A DNA stretch of 11,679 bases from Polyangia bacterium. GTDB lineage: Bacteria; Myxococcota_A; Polyangia; Polyangiales; Polyangiaceae. The position numbers were made by a program, and so were the translations under genes. Shown here in pieces: positions 1-6,516 of the stretch. Where the stretch lies: NCBI GenBank assembly GCA_030430975.1, contig JAUIKB010000066.1, positions 1 through 11,679 on the forward strand, written 5' to 3'. Within the stretch, counting starts at the first letter, position 1; each line of letters starts with the position of its first letter. Below the pieces are notes generated by a model. The model saw only the letters and a program-made list of their open reading frames with translations. It searched no databases and had not been told where the DNA came from.

Positions 1-126
1 CCGCGGGAAGTCTGCGACCGGGCCGTGAGGCCCTGCGGCGGCGCACCGCTCTGCGTGGGCGTTAAGCTGTTTCTCCAGCGCTGCTCCGCTGCCGTGTTCC
101 TCAACTAGCGAACCGCGCGGACACTC
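1..126. repeat. Direct repeat, copy 1 (126 bp)
   Basis: Bases 1-126 match 167-292 with a single mismatch (T at 95, C at 261). The period is 166 bp. The copy starts at the window edge, so the true unit probably extends to the left. Compared with copy 2 it lacks eight bases right after position 126, between two short CTC repeats, which looks like a slipped-strand deletion. No transposase gene, terminal repeat or target duplication is visible. Confidence 0.95.
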
Positions 127-149
127 CAACGGTGACCTGCCGGTGAACA

Positions 150-204
150 CCGCAGGGCCTCACGGCCCGCGGGAAGTCTGCGACCGGGCCGTGAGGCCCT
201 GCGG
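150..204. repeat. 20-bp perfect inverted repeat (hairpin)
   Basis: Bases 150-169 are the exact reverse complement of 185-204, with a 15-base loop at 170-184. The right arm lies inside direct-repeat copy 2 and recurs at 19-38 in copy 1. The left arm lies partly between the copies. There is no T tract, so it does not look like a simple intrinsic terminator. Smaller overlapping hairpins sit beside it: 136-145 with 148-156 (one bulged C) and 310-315 with 321-326. Confidence 0.9.
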
Positions 205-292
205 CGGCGCACCGCTCTGCGTGGGCGTTAAGCTGTTTCTCCAGCGCTGCTCCGCTGCCGCGTTCCTCAACTAGCGAACCGCGCGGACACTC
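167..292. repeat. Direct repeat, copy 2 (126 bp)
   Basis: This is the second copy of the unit at 1-126 (125 of 126 bases identical). The homology resumes after an extra eight bases (293-300) with the shared segment CAACGGTGACCTGC, then decays. The extra bases complete a hairpin that copy 1 lost: GCGGAC at 283-288 pairs with GTCCGC at 293-298. The near identity of the copies suggests a recent duplication or recent conversion. Confidence 0.95.
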
Positions 293-706
293 GTCCGCTC
301 CAACGGTGACCTGCGGTACACGCAGGGCGACTCCGCAGAGCGCCATCACGGCGTACAATATTCCAAGCGGTAACGAACCGGACGCTCCTATGTCTGCCAC
401 GTGATTCCGGATTCGGGAGTCGGACTCCGAGTCCGACAGCTAGCTTGCCGCACTGGGTTTGACGCCCGGCGGCGGCCGACACGGACGAGTCCCGATAGCC
501 AAAGGCATCAGGCGCCGGGTGGGGAACTCGACCGCACGCGCCGATCGTTCGGTGACTGTCACGCCCATCCGGGCATCGAGGTCGACTACAACCTTCCCCT
601 CCGGCGCCGCCGAGGTGCACGTCAAGGTCTTCGTACTCGCAAAGCATGAGGTTGACGCGAACCGCTGTCCGGGCTTCGCCAAACGAGCAGCGTCACACCG
701 TTAGCC
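293..706. other. Non-coding stretch with small hairpins, no supported gene
   Basis: No open frame here has a convincing start, ribosome binding site or recognisable product. Several short frames on both strands overlap one another, as expected of GC-rich non-coding DNA. Visible structure is limited to hairpin 310-326, a perfect 8-bp inverted repeat at 419-437 (GTCGGACT and AGTCCGAC around CCG), and an overlapping alternative stem at 416-428. The part at 610-700 could be a decayed gene remnant, but nothing identifies it. Confidence 0.6.
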
Positions 707-1216
707 TCAAGACGCCATGAGTGCGTTTCGACACTGCGTGTCGACCCGTTTCAAGAGCGTCGGCAAACGGTGGCCTCCGTGCATTGCTTGCAGCCGCCTG
801 GCGATCACTTGCGCCTCGATGCCAACTGTCGTGAGTAGAAGTGGTCGTTTGCTCTTACCGCGCAGCACGCTAAGAGCGTGTGTCGCCGTGGCAAACGGAC
901 TCTTGGCGACACCCGCTACCGCTAGCTCTCCGTCTAGCGCATCGTAAACGTACTGCCCCAGTCCCGGTCGACCAGCTGGGTCTAGCGTGACGTAGCCGTC
1001 GACCACGACACCCACAATCGGCTCGGCAACTTGACGAATCAGGTCCAGCGTAGGAACCAATTCCCGACGGTAAAATTTGCCTGGCTCGTAGCGCTCTGGA
1101 GCACTGCCCATCGACGCATATTCGGCAACCGGTTGAGCATCAGTCCACGCCGCAAACACGATGCCCGCGGTAGCAACACGATCGTTGGCGTAGTGCGAGT
1201 CTACCGCTAGCCACAT
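707..1216 (-). CDS. nfi: Endonuclease V, short form
   Basis: This is a probable endonuclease V (Pfam Endonuclease_5), which in known members cuts DNA or RNA one base 3' of a deaminated base such as inosine. It is 169 aa against about 220 for E. coli Nfi; the missing part is mostly the N-terminal lead-in. Visible motifs are VDSHY (Asp6), YEPGKFYRREL (Glu52), VVDGY (Asp73), GVAKSPF at 102-108 with the conserved Lys105, a RG-x-S-x-RPL segment at 119-126, and HGGHRLPTLL with His149. These match in order the Asp, Glu, Asp and His used for metal binding and catalysis, so the enzyme is probably active. The ATG at 1216 lies 11 bp after the stop of the upstream lipoprotein gene, so co-transcription is likely. 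No strong Shine-Dalgarno is visible before the ATG, which fits translational coupling. The lipoprotein context gives no hint of a special DNA-repair role. Confidence 0.85.
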   Translation of the reverse strand: MWLAVDSHYANDRVATAGIVFAAWTDAQPVAEYASMGSAPERYEPGKFYRRELVPTLDLIRQVAEPIVGVVVDGYVTLDPAGRPGLGQYVYDALDGELAVAGVAKSPFATATHALSVLRGKSKRPLLLTTVGIEAQVIARRLQAMHGGHRLPTLLKRVDTQCRNALMAS

Positions 1217-1227
1217 ACCTATGCTCG

Positions 1228-2043
1228 CTACTCGAACCGCAGCTCGTAGCCGTGCTTCTTGTCGTAGTAGTGAGCCACGACGAGCTTGAGCACCGCGGCG
1301 CGCGGGTAGCCAGGCTCATTGGGTCTCGCGGTAACCGTCCTGAGCGACTTCGCACCTTGCCCGATCTCAAGGAATCTCACCGTCACCTGAGGCTCCTTGG
1401 TAACCATCGCCCAATAGCTCTTGCTGAAGTCGATCGATCCCACCGGCTTACCGCTGCGTTCGATCATCACCTTCTTGAACTTCTCAGGAACAGTCCCTTT
1501 CAGCGGCTCGACACGAGACACCGAGTACTTCTTGCTCTCGAGGGCGTGCTTCAGCGCATCGACGTAGCCCTCATCGCCGTAGCGCATGATGACTGTGGAA
1601 TTCTCGCCCATCCCTTTGTCGCCCGGTTCGGCGATGTGCATGTCGAGCCCAAGGCCGTTGGAGCCTCCTATCCTGCCCATCAGCTCGGTCAGTGGCGTTC
1701 CATCGGGGTGCGACGGGAGGATCTTCGTCACCGGTGCCTTGCCCGCACGCAGTTCGATAATGCCCACTTCCTTTGCGCCGTCGCTCACCACAAGCCAGGC
1801 ATCCTGCGCGCCGCCGTGTCCGGGTAGGTTGGCGGCACCCAGGCTCGACCCGGTCGCCTTCGGGCCCGGCGCCTTGACGGACGACGTCACGACCGGCGCC
1901 GATACCGTCGGAGCCGGTGGCTTCGCGGACGGTTCGGCTGGCGACGTCTGCTGGTCGCAACCGGTCAGCGCGAACAGTGCGGCGAGGACTGGCGGGACAA
2001 CGCGGGATAAGACTTGGGCAACGTTGATACGATTCACGACCAA
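1228..2043 (-). CDS. Lipoprotein of unknown function
   Basis: The 271-aa product is not recognised. A signal peptide with hydrophobic core at about 15-27 ends in lipobox LTGC (Cys29), so it should be lipid-anchored. Residue +2 is Asp, which in enterobacteria retains a lipoprotein in the inner membrane; whether that rule applies here is not known. A low-complexity Pro/Ala/Ser/Thr/Val linker (about 30-75) leads to a compact mixed domain (about 80-271) with few cysteines. That domain contains GYVDALKHALESKKYSVSRV at 159-178, which looks like a helix followed by a strand, and a Tyr/Lys-rich C-terminus. The start is TTG: GGAG (2050-2053 on the complement) lies 6 nt upstream, whereas the GTG two codons later would sit 12 nt away. 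It lies 123 bp after the Cys-rich gene and 11 bp before endonuclease V. Confidence 0.78.
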   Translation of the reverse strand: MVVNRINVAQVLSRVVPPVLAALFALTGCDQQTSPAEPSAKPPAPTVSAPVVTSSVKAPGPKATGSSLGAANLPGHGGAQDAWLVVSDGAKEVGIIELRAGKAPVTKILPSHPDGTPLTELMGRIGGSNGLGLDMHIAEPGDKGMGENSTVIMRYGDEGYVDALKHALESKKYSVSRVEPLKGTVPEKFKKVMIERSGKPVGSIDFSKSYWAMVTKEPQVTVRFLEIGQGAKSLRTVTARPNEPGYPRAAVLKLVVAHYYDKKHGYELRFE

Positions 2044-2049
2044 AGCGTA

Positions 2050-2053
2050 CTCC
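2050..2053 (-). promoter_or_regulatory. Shine-Dalgarno GGAG favouring a TTG start
   Basis: On the minus strand GGAG is followed by six bases and then TTG at 2043. This spacing is near ideal for the TTG and poor for the in-frame GTG at 2037, so it decides the start of the lipoprotein gene. Confidence 0.55.
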
Positions 2054-2166
2054 GGATGGCGACGCGAATGCCCAATGGCGCCCGCAGCGAACAGTCAATG
2101 GGACGGCCGACGTTCCGATTGGGTCTGCCGCGGCTGAAGATTCGCACCACGCGCCGCACCGGTGTG

Positions 2167-3711
2167 TCAGCAGTCCGACAAATCGCACGTCAGCACGCCG
2201 GAGGGACAGGTCAGCGGCGGCCCACCGTTGCAGCTCAGTAGGCAATTGCCCGATGTCTGCGCCGTGCAGTCCAACCGACATGACGACGTACCGTCGCAGC
2301 GCATGCCGCACAGCGCGGCATCACCGGAGCAGGTGACGTCACAGGTCGAGCCTGCGGAACAGTCCGAGATGAGACACTGGCTGTCGGCATCGTCACACGT
2401 TACCGAACAGGTCGACGCACTGGTGCAGGTCGTGATGAAGCAACTGTCGTCATCCGGCCCGCACGTAACGTGGCATTCCGACCCACTGCAGTTGTCGATG
2501 TCGCACGTGCCGACCGGGGCGGTCGGCGAGGCGGTGAACGAGCACGTCAAGTCACAGTACGCGCCGTTGGCGCAGTCCTCGAACTGACAATTGTCCGGAT
2601 TGTCGACGCAGTCGATCAAACACGTCGATGCGTCGCAGTCTCGCATCTGGCACTCACGCCCACCGCCGGAGCATTCGACGTCGCACACCGATCCACCCAC
2701 GCACTCGTCGACCTCGCAGTCGCGACGCACTGCGGTACAGTTCAGGTCGCAGTGCGCCCCGTTTCGACAGATATCGGTCTCGCAGTCAGCACCCGAGTTA
2801 TCCGTACAATCCACCTGACAATTCGCGGCATCGCAGTCCCGAACCCCGCAGTAGGTTGGTCGCAAACACTCTAGGTAACAGGCGCTGCCCGGCGCGCAGT
2901 CAACGTAGGTCGAATTGCGCACCGTCGGGTCATCGCCCAGATCGCAAGCGCACCCCGCCGTACACGGGAGCGTGCATACGTCCGTCCCGACGCACTGAGC
3001 CGCGCAGCAGCCTCCGGGATTGCACACGTCGACGCCGCAGACGCCGCACTCCAACGCGCACGTCAGACCTCCGGGATTCTTCGCCGGATCGGTATCGTCA
3101 CAATCGTCCCCAGCAGGCTGCGAAGGCTCACGATTGTAGCTGTCATCGTCAGCGTCGGGAAATATCGCCGCGGCCGGAGCATCCGCGTCGGCGAAGATAT
3201 CCACGCTGAACGAGAACGTTGTCGAGGTGTCGGGATCCAAAATCGACATCGACTGAAACGCGCTGCCCGCGTTCACGCCGCCGCTGACGTCGAGGTCGGC
3301 GTACGCGTAAACGCTCCCGACACCGCCATCGCCCGAGTCGATGCCTTCGAAAACGATGGTCGGGTCGCTCACGGAAACGACCTGCATGTAAGGCTCGTTG
3401 AGCGCGGACGCGAGGCCGTTGGTGATGCGCACGTCCGCCAGCACGCGACTCGTGCCGTCGAACGTACCGGGCCCGGCAACCGATACATCGATCAGGTGAG
3501 ACTGCTCCAGGGCTTGGTGGGCGACACCGGGCGCGGTGGGGCTGGTGATGCGTTCGATATCGAAACGACCAGCCGCCACGTCGACGTGAAACACAAACCG
3601 TCCTAGCGACGTCCGTGTCGGCGGCGCTTCGTCTGGCTCGGGAGCGCTGCTACATCCGACCAGCGGTATTAACGGAGCGGCGAGCACCAGAGCCGCTGTT
3701 CGAAGATACAT
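2167..3711 (-). CDS. Large Cys-repeat lipoprotein with MopE-like motif
   Basis: This 514-aa exported lipoprotein has a signal peptide ending in LVGC (Cys20). Residues about 36-180 look like a beta-rich, immunoglobulin-like domain (alternating hydrophobic strands, no cysteine). Residues 184-215 (FPDADDDSY, then GDDCDDTDPAKNPGG) match the MopE-type Asp-rich motif (Pfam Cu-binding_MopE), which is expected to bind a divalent metal. From 204 to the end there are about 56 cysteines. From residue 288 they form about ten units of C-x4-C-x5-C-x3-C-x6 (near 22 residues), with recurring CDVEC, CDLNC, CDLTC and CDVTC. The repeats suggest a disulfide-stapled rod or solenoid on the cell surface; that fold is inferred. 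No catalytic motif is seen. It starts at ATG without an obvious Shine-Dalgarno and diverges from the Cys-repeat gene at 3772. Function unknown; adhesion, metal binding or envelope structure are all possible. Confidence 0.83.
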   Translation of the reverse strand: MYLRTAALVLAAPLIPLVGCSSAPEPDEAPPTRTSLGRFVFHVDVAAGRFDIERITSPTAPGVAHQALEQSHLIDVSVAGPGTFDGTSRVLADVRITNGLASALNEPYMQVVSVSDPTIVFEGIDSGDGGVGSVYAYADLDVSGGVNAGSAFQSMSILDPDTSTTFSFSVDIFADADAPAAAIFPDADDDSYNREPSQPAGDDCDDTDPAKNPGGLTCALECGVCGVDVCNPGGCCAAQCVGTDVCTLPCTAGCACDLGDDPTVRNSTYVDCAPGSACYLECLRPTYCGVRDCDAANCQVDCTDNSGADCETDICRNGAHCDLNCTAVRRDCEVDECVGGSVCDVECSGGGRECQMRDCDASTCLIDCVDNPDNCQFEDCANGAYCDLTCSFTASPTAPVGTCDIDNCSGSECHVTCGPDDDSCFITTCTSASTCSVTCDDADSQCLISDCSAGSTCDVTCSGDAALCGMRCDGTSSCRLDCTAQTSGNCLLSCNGGPPLTCPSGVLTCDLSDC

Positions 3712-3731
3712 GCAGTTTCAGATTGCCACGC

Positions 3732-3751
3732 GTGTTGTCAGGCGACAACAC
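3732..3751. promoter_or_regulatory. Inverted repeat in divergent promoter gap (candidate operator)
   Basis: GTGTTGTC (3732-3739) and GACAACAC (3744-3751) are perfect 8-bp arms around AGGC. They lie in the 60-bp gap between the two divergently read Cys-repeat genes, where both promoters must partly lie. The size and position suit a dimeric repressor or activator site controlling both genes. No regulator gene is nearby, and clear -35/-10 elements were not found. Confidence 0.35.
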
Positions 3752-3771
3752 ACGCTGCAGGATGCAGTTGA

Positions 3772-4530
3772 ATGGTTCGGCTCGTGCGTTCGAAAACGGA
3801 GAGCAACCGGGGCGAGCTCTCCGGCAGTCGGCGCGCCAGAGCTATCCTACAAGTAGGCACGTGCCTACTTGTAGGATACGGACTCCACGGATGCGGACGC
3901 GTCACCCAGCCGAATCCGGATAGCGCGACGGGTGGCGCGGCTGGCGCTGGCGGGTCGGGCGGCGAAAGCGCCGGGGCCGGACTCGCCGGTGCCGCGGGCT
4001 CGACCGGCGGCAGCAGCGTCGCTGGCTCGGGCAGCGTGGGCACTGGTGGAAGTGCCAGCGGTGGCAGTGCCAGCGGCGGAACTGGCGCGACACAGCGGTG
4101 TGAAACAACACCCTGCGAATGCGTTGGAGACGCCGCTTGTGACTTAGTCTGTGACCAGCCCGGTTGTGCGACGACATGTCGCGCCGGATCCAACTGCCAG
4201 GTTCGGTGCGCGCTGAGCGACTGTTCGGCGCTGTGTGAGGCGACGGCGACGTGCGCGTTCGACTGCGCCGTCGGCGATTGCGGATTTCAGTGCGCTACCC
4301 AAACCCAGTGTGATCTGAGCTGTGGTGGGGACGGCGACTGCGAGTACGCATGCGACGGCGGGACGTGTGACGCGACCTGCGAGGGCGGCGGCTGCGATCT
4401 GACCTGCTCCGGTGGTGCAACCTGTCAGCTAGAATGTGCGGGGGGCGGCTGTAAACTGCGATGCGAGACCGGAGCGACCTGCGCGATCACCACTTGCCCG
4501 AACGACAATTGCAGCTGCATCGACTGTTAG
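3772..4530 (+). CDS. Cys-repeat lipoprotein with Gly/Ser linker
   Basis: This 252-aa predicted lipoprotein has a basic N-terminus, a hydrophobic core at about 24-38 and lipobox-like LHGC (Cys41; His at -2 is unusual). A Gly/Ala/Ser-rich linker (52-107) separates the anchor from a domain (110-252) with 32 cysteines. From residue 123 twelve C-x3-C pairs follow each other, with gaps of 4 or 5 residues that mostly alternate, giving a higher-order period of about 19 residues. Many pairs read C-x-hydrophobic-x-C (CDLVC, CQVRC, CDLSC, CDLTC), the same element as in the divergent 514-aa protein. An even, regular cysteine ladder suggests a stacked disulfide-bonded rod; this is inference. The core of the signal peptide is encoded by the palindrome at 3843-3878. 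GTG at 3784 is an alternative start. The next gene begins 24 bp downstream, so an operon is likely. Function unknown. Confidence 0.78.
   Translation: MVRLVRSKTESNRGELSGSRRARAILQVGTCLLVGYGLHGCGRVTQPNPDSATGGAAGAGGSGGESAGAGLAGAAGSTGGSSVAGSGSVGTGGSASGGSASGGTGATQRCETTPCECVGDAACDLVCDQPGCATTCRAGSNCQVRCALSDCSALCEATATCAFDCAVGDCGFQCATQTQCDLSCGGDGDCEYACDGGTCDATCEGGGCDLTCSGGATCQLECAGGGCKLRCETGATCAITTCPNDNCSCIDC
3843..3878. repeat. Perfect 36-bp palindrome inside a signal-peptide coding region
   Basis: Bases 3843-3860 are the exact reverse complement of 3861-3878, with no spacer; the centre is CACGTG. It begins 71 bp after the annotated start of the Cys-repeat lipoprotein gene and encodes about residues 24-36, the hydrophobic core of the signal peptide. 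In RNA it could fold into a very stable hairpin with a minimal loop; in DNA it could extrude as a cruciform or bind a dimeric protein. It is not followed by a T tract. Confidence 0.95.
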
Positions 4531-4554
4531 CCGGCTCTGGCCGCGGTTAGCGCT

Positions 4555-6510
4555 ATGCTGCGGGCAATGCAGATAGCTGATCGGTCGGGCATCGTGACAA
4601 GACCTTTCAAGTGGGGCGTCGCCTTGCTGCTCGCTGCCGCCCATTTGGCGGTCGCTTGTGGCTCCGACGAATCGCCCGCGAACACCGGCGGCGCCGGAAG
4701 CGGTGGCGAGGCTGGCGCCGCCGGCAGCGGCGGAATGGGTGGCAGCGGCGGGGGGGGCGTCGACGGACCAATCACCGGCCGATGCGACGACTCGGATCCG
4801 GTCCGCTGTTTCCTGCCCTGGCCGTCGAGTCGCTTTCTCATCGCAGACGAAACGTCGCCGACTGGCGTACGCGTCGAAATCGATCCCGACGAGCTGGTCT
4901 TCGACGATCCAGCAGGGTTGGTCGGCGCCACCGGTTTCTCGACAGTGTCTCCACTCTTGGTCGGCGTGCCCGGCAGCATTCAGGGCGCGCCCACTGACCA
5001 ACTCATCCGTCTATTCGTAATGGAAGCCGATCACGAGGCATTCGGAAGCGAGGTTCCGCTTCGCACCGACGTGACCGACGACGGCCAGGACCAGGTGGTG
5101 ATCGCGTATCCCAGGCGTCCTATGGTCCCGGCAGCGCAACACATCGCGGTAGCCTTTGCGTCCGGAGACCTCGTACCCAGTCGGCAAGCTCGGATCCGGG
5201 CTGGTCTCGTCGAACCGGAAACCGACGACGAACGGGCGTGGGCGGCCTATTTCGAAAGCGCACGCGCAACGCTCATCGATCAAGGTATCGATCTCAGCGG
5301 GGTCGCTCGCATCTGGGATTTCACGACGCGTGATCGCGACCAAGCACTGGCGCGCACCCGTGCAATGCGCGCCGCGGCAGTCGAACGTGTCGAGGACGGC
5401 GCCGTGACGGTCGTCATCGACTCGCTCGAACGGAACCCGCGCGCCGGCATCCAGCTGATCCTGAACGGTCGCTTGCGCGGACTGCCTGACTATCCAGACT
5501 CGTATCAATTGGGCGTCGAACCAGAATCCATCGGTGACCGCGACGCGCCGTTTCGGCTCATGATCCCGGACGGCACTGGCGACTATCCGGTCGCGCTGTA
5601 CGGGCATGGTCTGGGCGGCTCATACGACGAGGACACGTTCGAAGATCTATTCGCGCGAGCTGGCGTCGCGAAGCTGGGCGTGTCGTTTTACGGGCTGGGC
5701 GCCGATGCACCGACAACGCTGCTAAGGCTGGTCAAGCCGCTTTCGGGGAGCAACCACGTCGTAGCGCTGCAGCAGCAAGCGGTTGCTGACATCGCGGGCT
5801 TGACCCGGTCCCTAACCGGCGCGCTCGCTGATGCGGCGAGCGCACCGCGCATCAATGGACAGCCGAACCCCGCCGCCGGGCGTCGTCCGAGCGCTGCACC
5901 GCCGCTTTGGATCGGTGGCTCACTCGGCGGAACGATGGGACTGACGGTCGTTAGTGCCGACCCGCTGGTGCGGTTTGGCGTGTTGAACGTTCCGGGAGCC
6001 GCCTGGACCCACTTTTCTGCCTACTCGCAGCCGTTCGACATCCTCGCCGGCATTTTGGAGGTTAACCTCGGTACGGCGCTCGACGTGCGACTCGTGACCG
6101 CCATGGCGCAGAACGTGTGGGACCCGATCGACGGCGCCGTTTGGGCAGGTGCCGAACCAGGCCCGGCTGACGTATTCCTCATTCAGGAGAGCATGGGCGA
6201 CCCGATCCTTCCAAACATCGGCTCGGACATCACCGCAACGTCGACCGGCGCGGTACACATCGGCGCCGTGCTTGAGGCGATCGTTGGCGTCGAGCCAGTT
6301 GCCGGTCCGGCCGACGCAACGGCGATCACCCAATTCAAGGTGGCGTCTACAGACGAACTCGACATTCACGGCTTTGGCGCAGGGGAATCGCCGGCTGGCG
6401 TCGCCGCGCGAGAACAGATCGAGCACTTCATCATGACGGCACTCACCGGCCAGCCGGAGATCATCGTTCCGCAGAGCTGCCTCATGCAAAGCTGCGACTT
6501 CTCGCAGTAG
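4555..6510 (+). CDS. Lipoprotein alpha/beta-hydrolase (esterase/lipase-like)
   Basis: This 651-aa predicted surface lipoprotein carries a hydrolase domain. The signal peptide ends in LAVAC (Cys35), followed by a Gly/Ser/Ala linker (44-69) encoded partly by a G8 run. The mature N-terminal part has CDDSDPVRCFLPWPSSRF at about 77-94, resembling the segment that opens secreted lipase-like proteins. The hydrolase core shows an oxyanion-type HGLGG (351-355), nucleophile elbow GGSLGG with Ser456, Asp549 in GDPILPN and His605 in DIHGF. This is a complete Ser-Asp-His triad in the right order, so an active serine hydrolase is likely; the substrate (lipid, ester or peptide) cannot be told. The C-terminus has two cysteines (CLMQSC), possibly a disulfide. 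The start is uncertain: ATG at 4555, ATG at 4567 or GTG at 4594 are all in frame, and the last gives the most typical signal peptide (MTRPFKWGVALLL, Cys22). It probably shares a transcript with the Cys-repeat gene 24 bp upstream. Confidence 0.75.
   Translation: MLRAMQIADRSGIVTRPFKWGVALLLAAAHLAVACGSDESPANTGGAGSGGEAGAAGSGGMGGSGGGGVDGPITGRCDDSDPVRCFLPWPSSRFLIADETSPTGVRVEIDPDELVFDDPAGLVGATGFSTVSPLLVGVPGSIQGAPTDQLIRLFVMEADHEAFGSEVPLRTDVTDDGQDQVVIAYPRRPMVPAAQHIAVAFASGDLVPSRQARIRAGLVEPETDDERAWAAYFESARATLIDQGIDLSGVARIWDFTTRDRDQALARTRAMRAAAVERVEDGAVTVVIDSLERNPRAGIQLILNGRLRGLPDYPDSYQLGVEPESIGDRDAPFRLMIPDGTGDYPVALYGHGLGGSYDEDTFEDLFARAGVAKLGVSFYGLGADAPTTLLRLVKPLSGSNHVVALQQQAVADIAGLTRSLTGALADAASAPRINGQPNPAAGRRPSAAPPLWIGGSLGGTMGLTVVSADPLVRFGVLNVPGAAWTHFSAYSQPFDILAGILEVNLGTALDVRLVTAMAQNVWDPIDGAVWAGAEPGPADVFLIQESMGDPILPNIGSDITATSTGAVHIGAVLEAIVGVEPVAGPADATAITQFKVASTDELDIHGFGAGESPAGVAAREQIEHFIMTALTGQPEIIVPQSCLMQSCDFSQ
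4750..4757 (+). repeat. G8 homopolymer in hydrolase linker
   Basis: Eight consecutive G bases fall in the Gly linker codons (residues 66-68) just after the lipobox. Slippage by one base here would frameshift the hydrolase and leave only the anchor and linker. Gly codons elsewhere in the linker mostly end in C, A or T, so the run is locally unusual. Confidence 0.9.
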
Positions 6511-6516
6511 TCGCTG

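Noticed and set aside
1..330. CRISPR array
   Set aside because: There are only two copies of a 126-bp repeat with a 40-bp gap; unit length, number and spacing do not fit.
101..704. Several overlapping short open frames on both strands
   Set aside because: They contradict one another, have no ribosome sites or recognisable products, and two end in the same residues only because they cross the direct repeat.
1571..2311. Long minus-strand frame of 246 codons
   Set aside because: It is a shifted-frame shadow of the lipoprotein gene and the end of the Cys-rich gene; its product is Arg-rich with no domain.
2162..3209. Plus-strand frames opposite the Cys-rich gene
   Set aside because: They are antisense shadows; their regularity comes from the repeated cysteine codons on the other strand.
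3738..4193. Minus-strand Pro-rich frame of 151 codons
   Set aside because: It is the antisense of the Gly linker; the shared peptide with the plus strand is produced by the palindrome.
5011..6489. Long minus-strand frames opposite the hydrolase gene
   Set aside because: The plus strand encodes a coherent lipoprotein hydrolase with a triad, so these are shadows.
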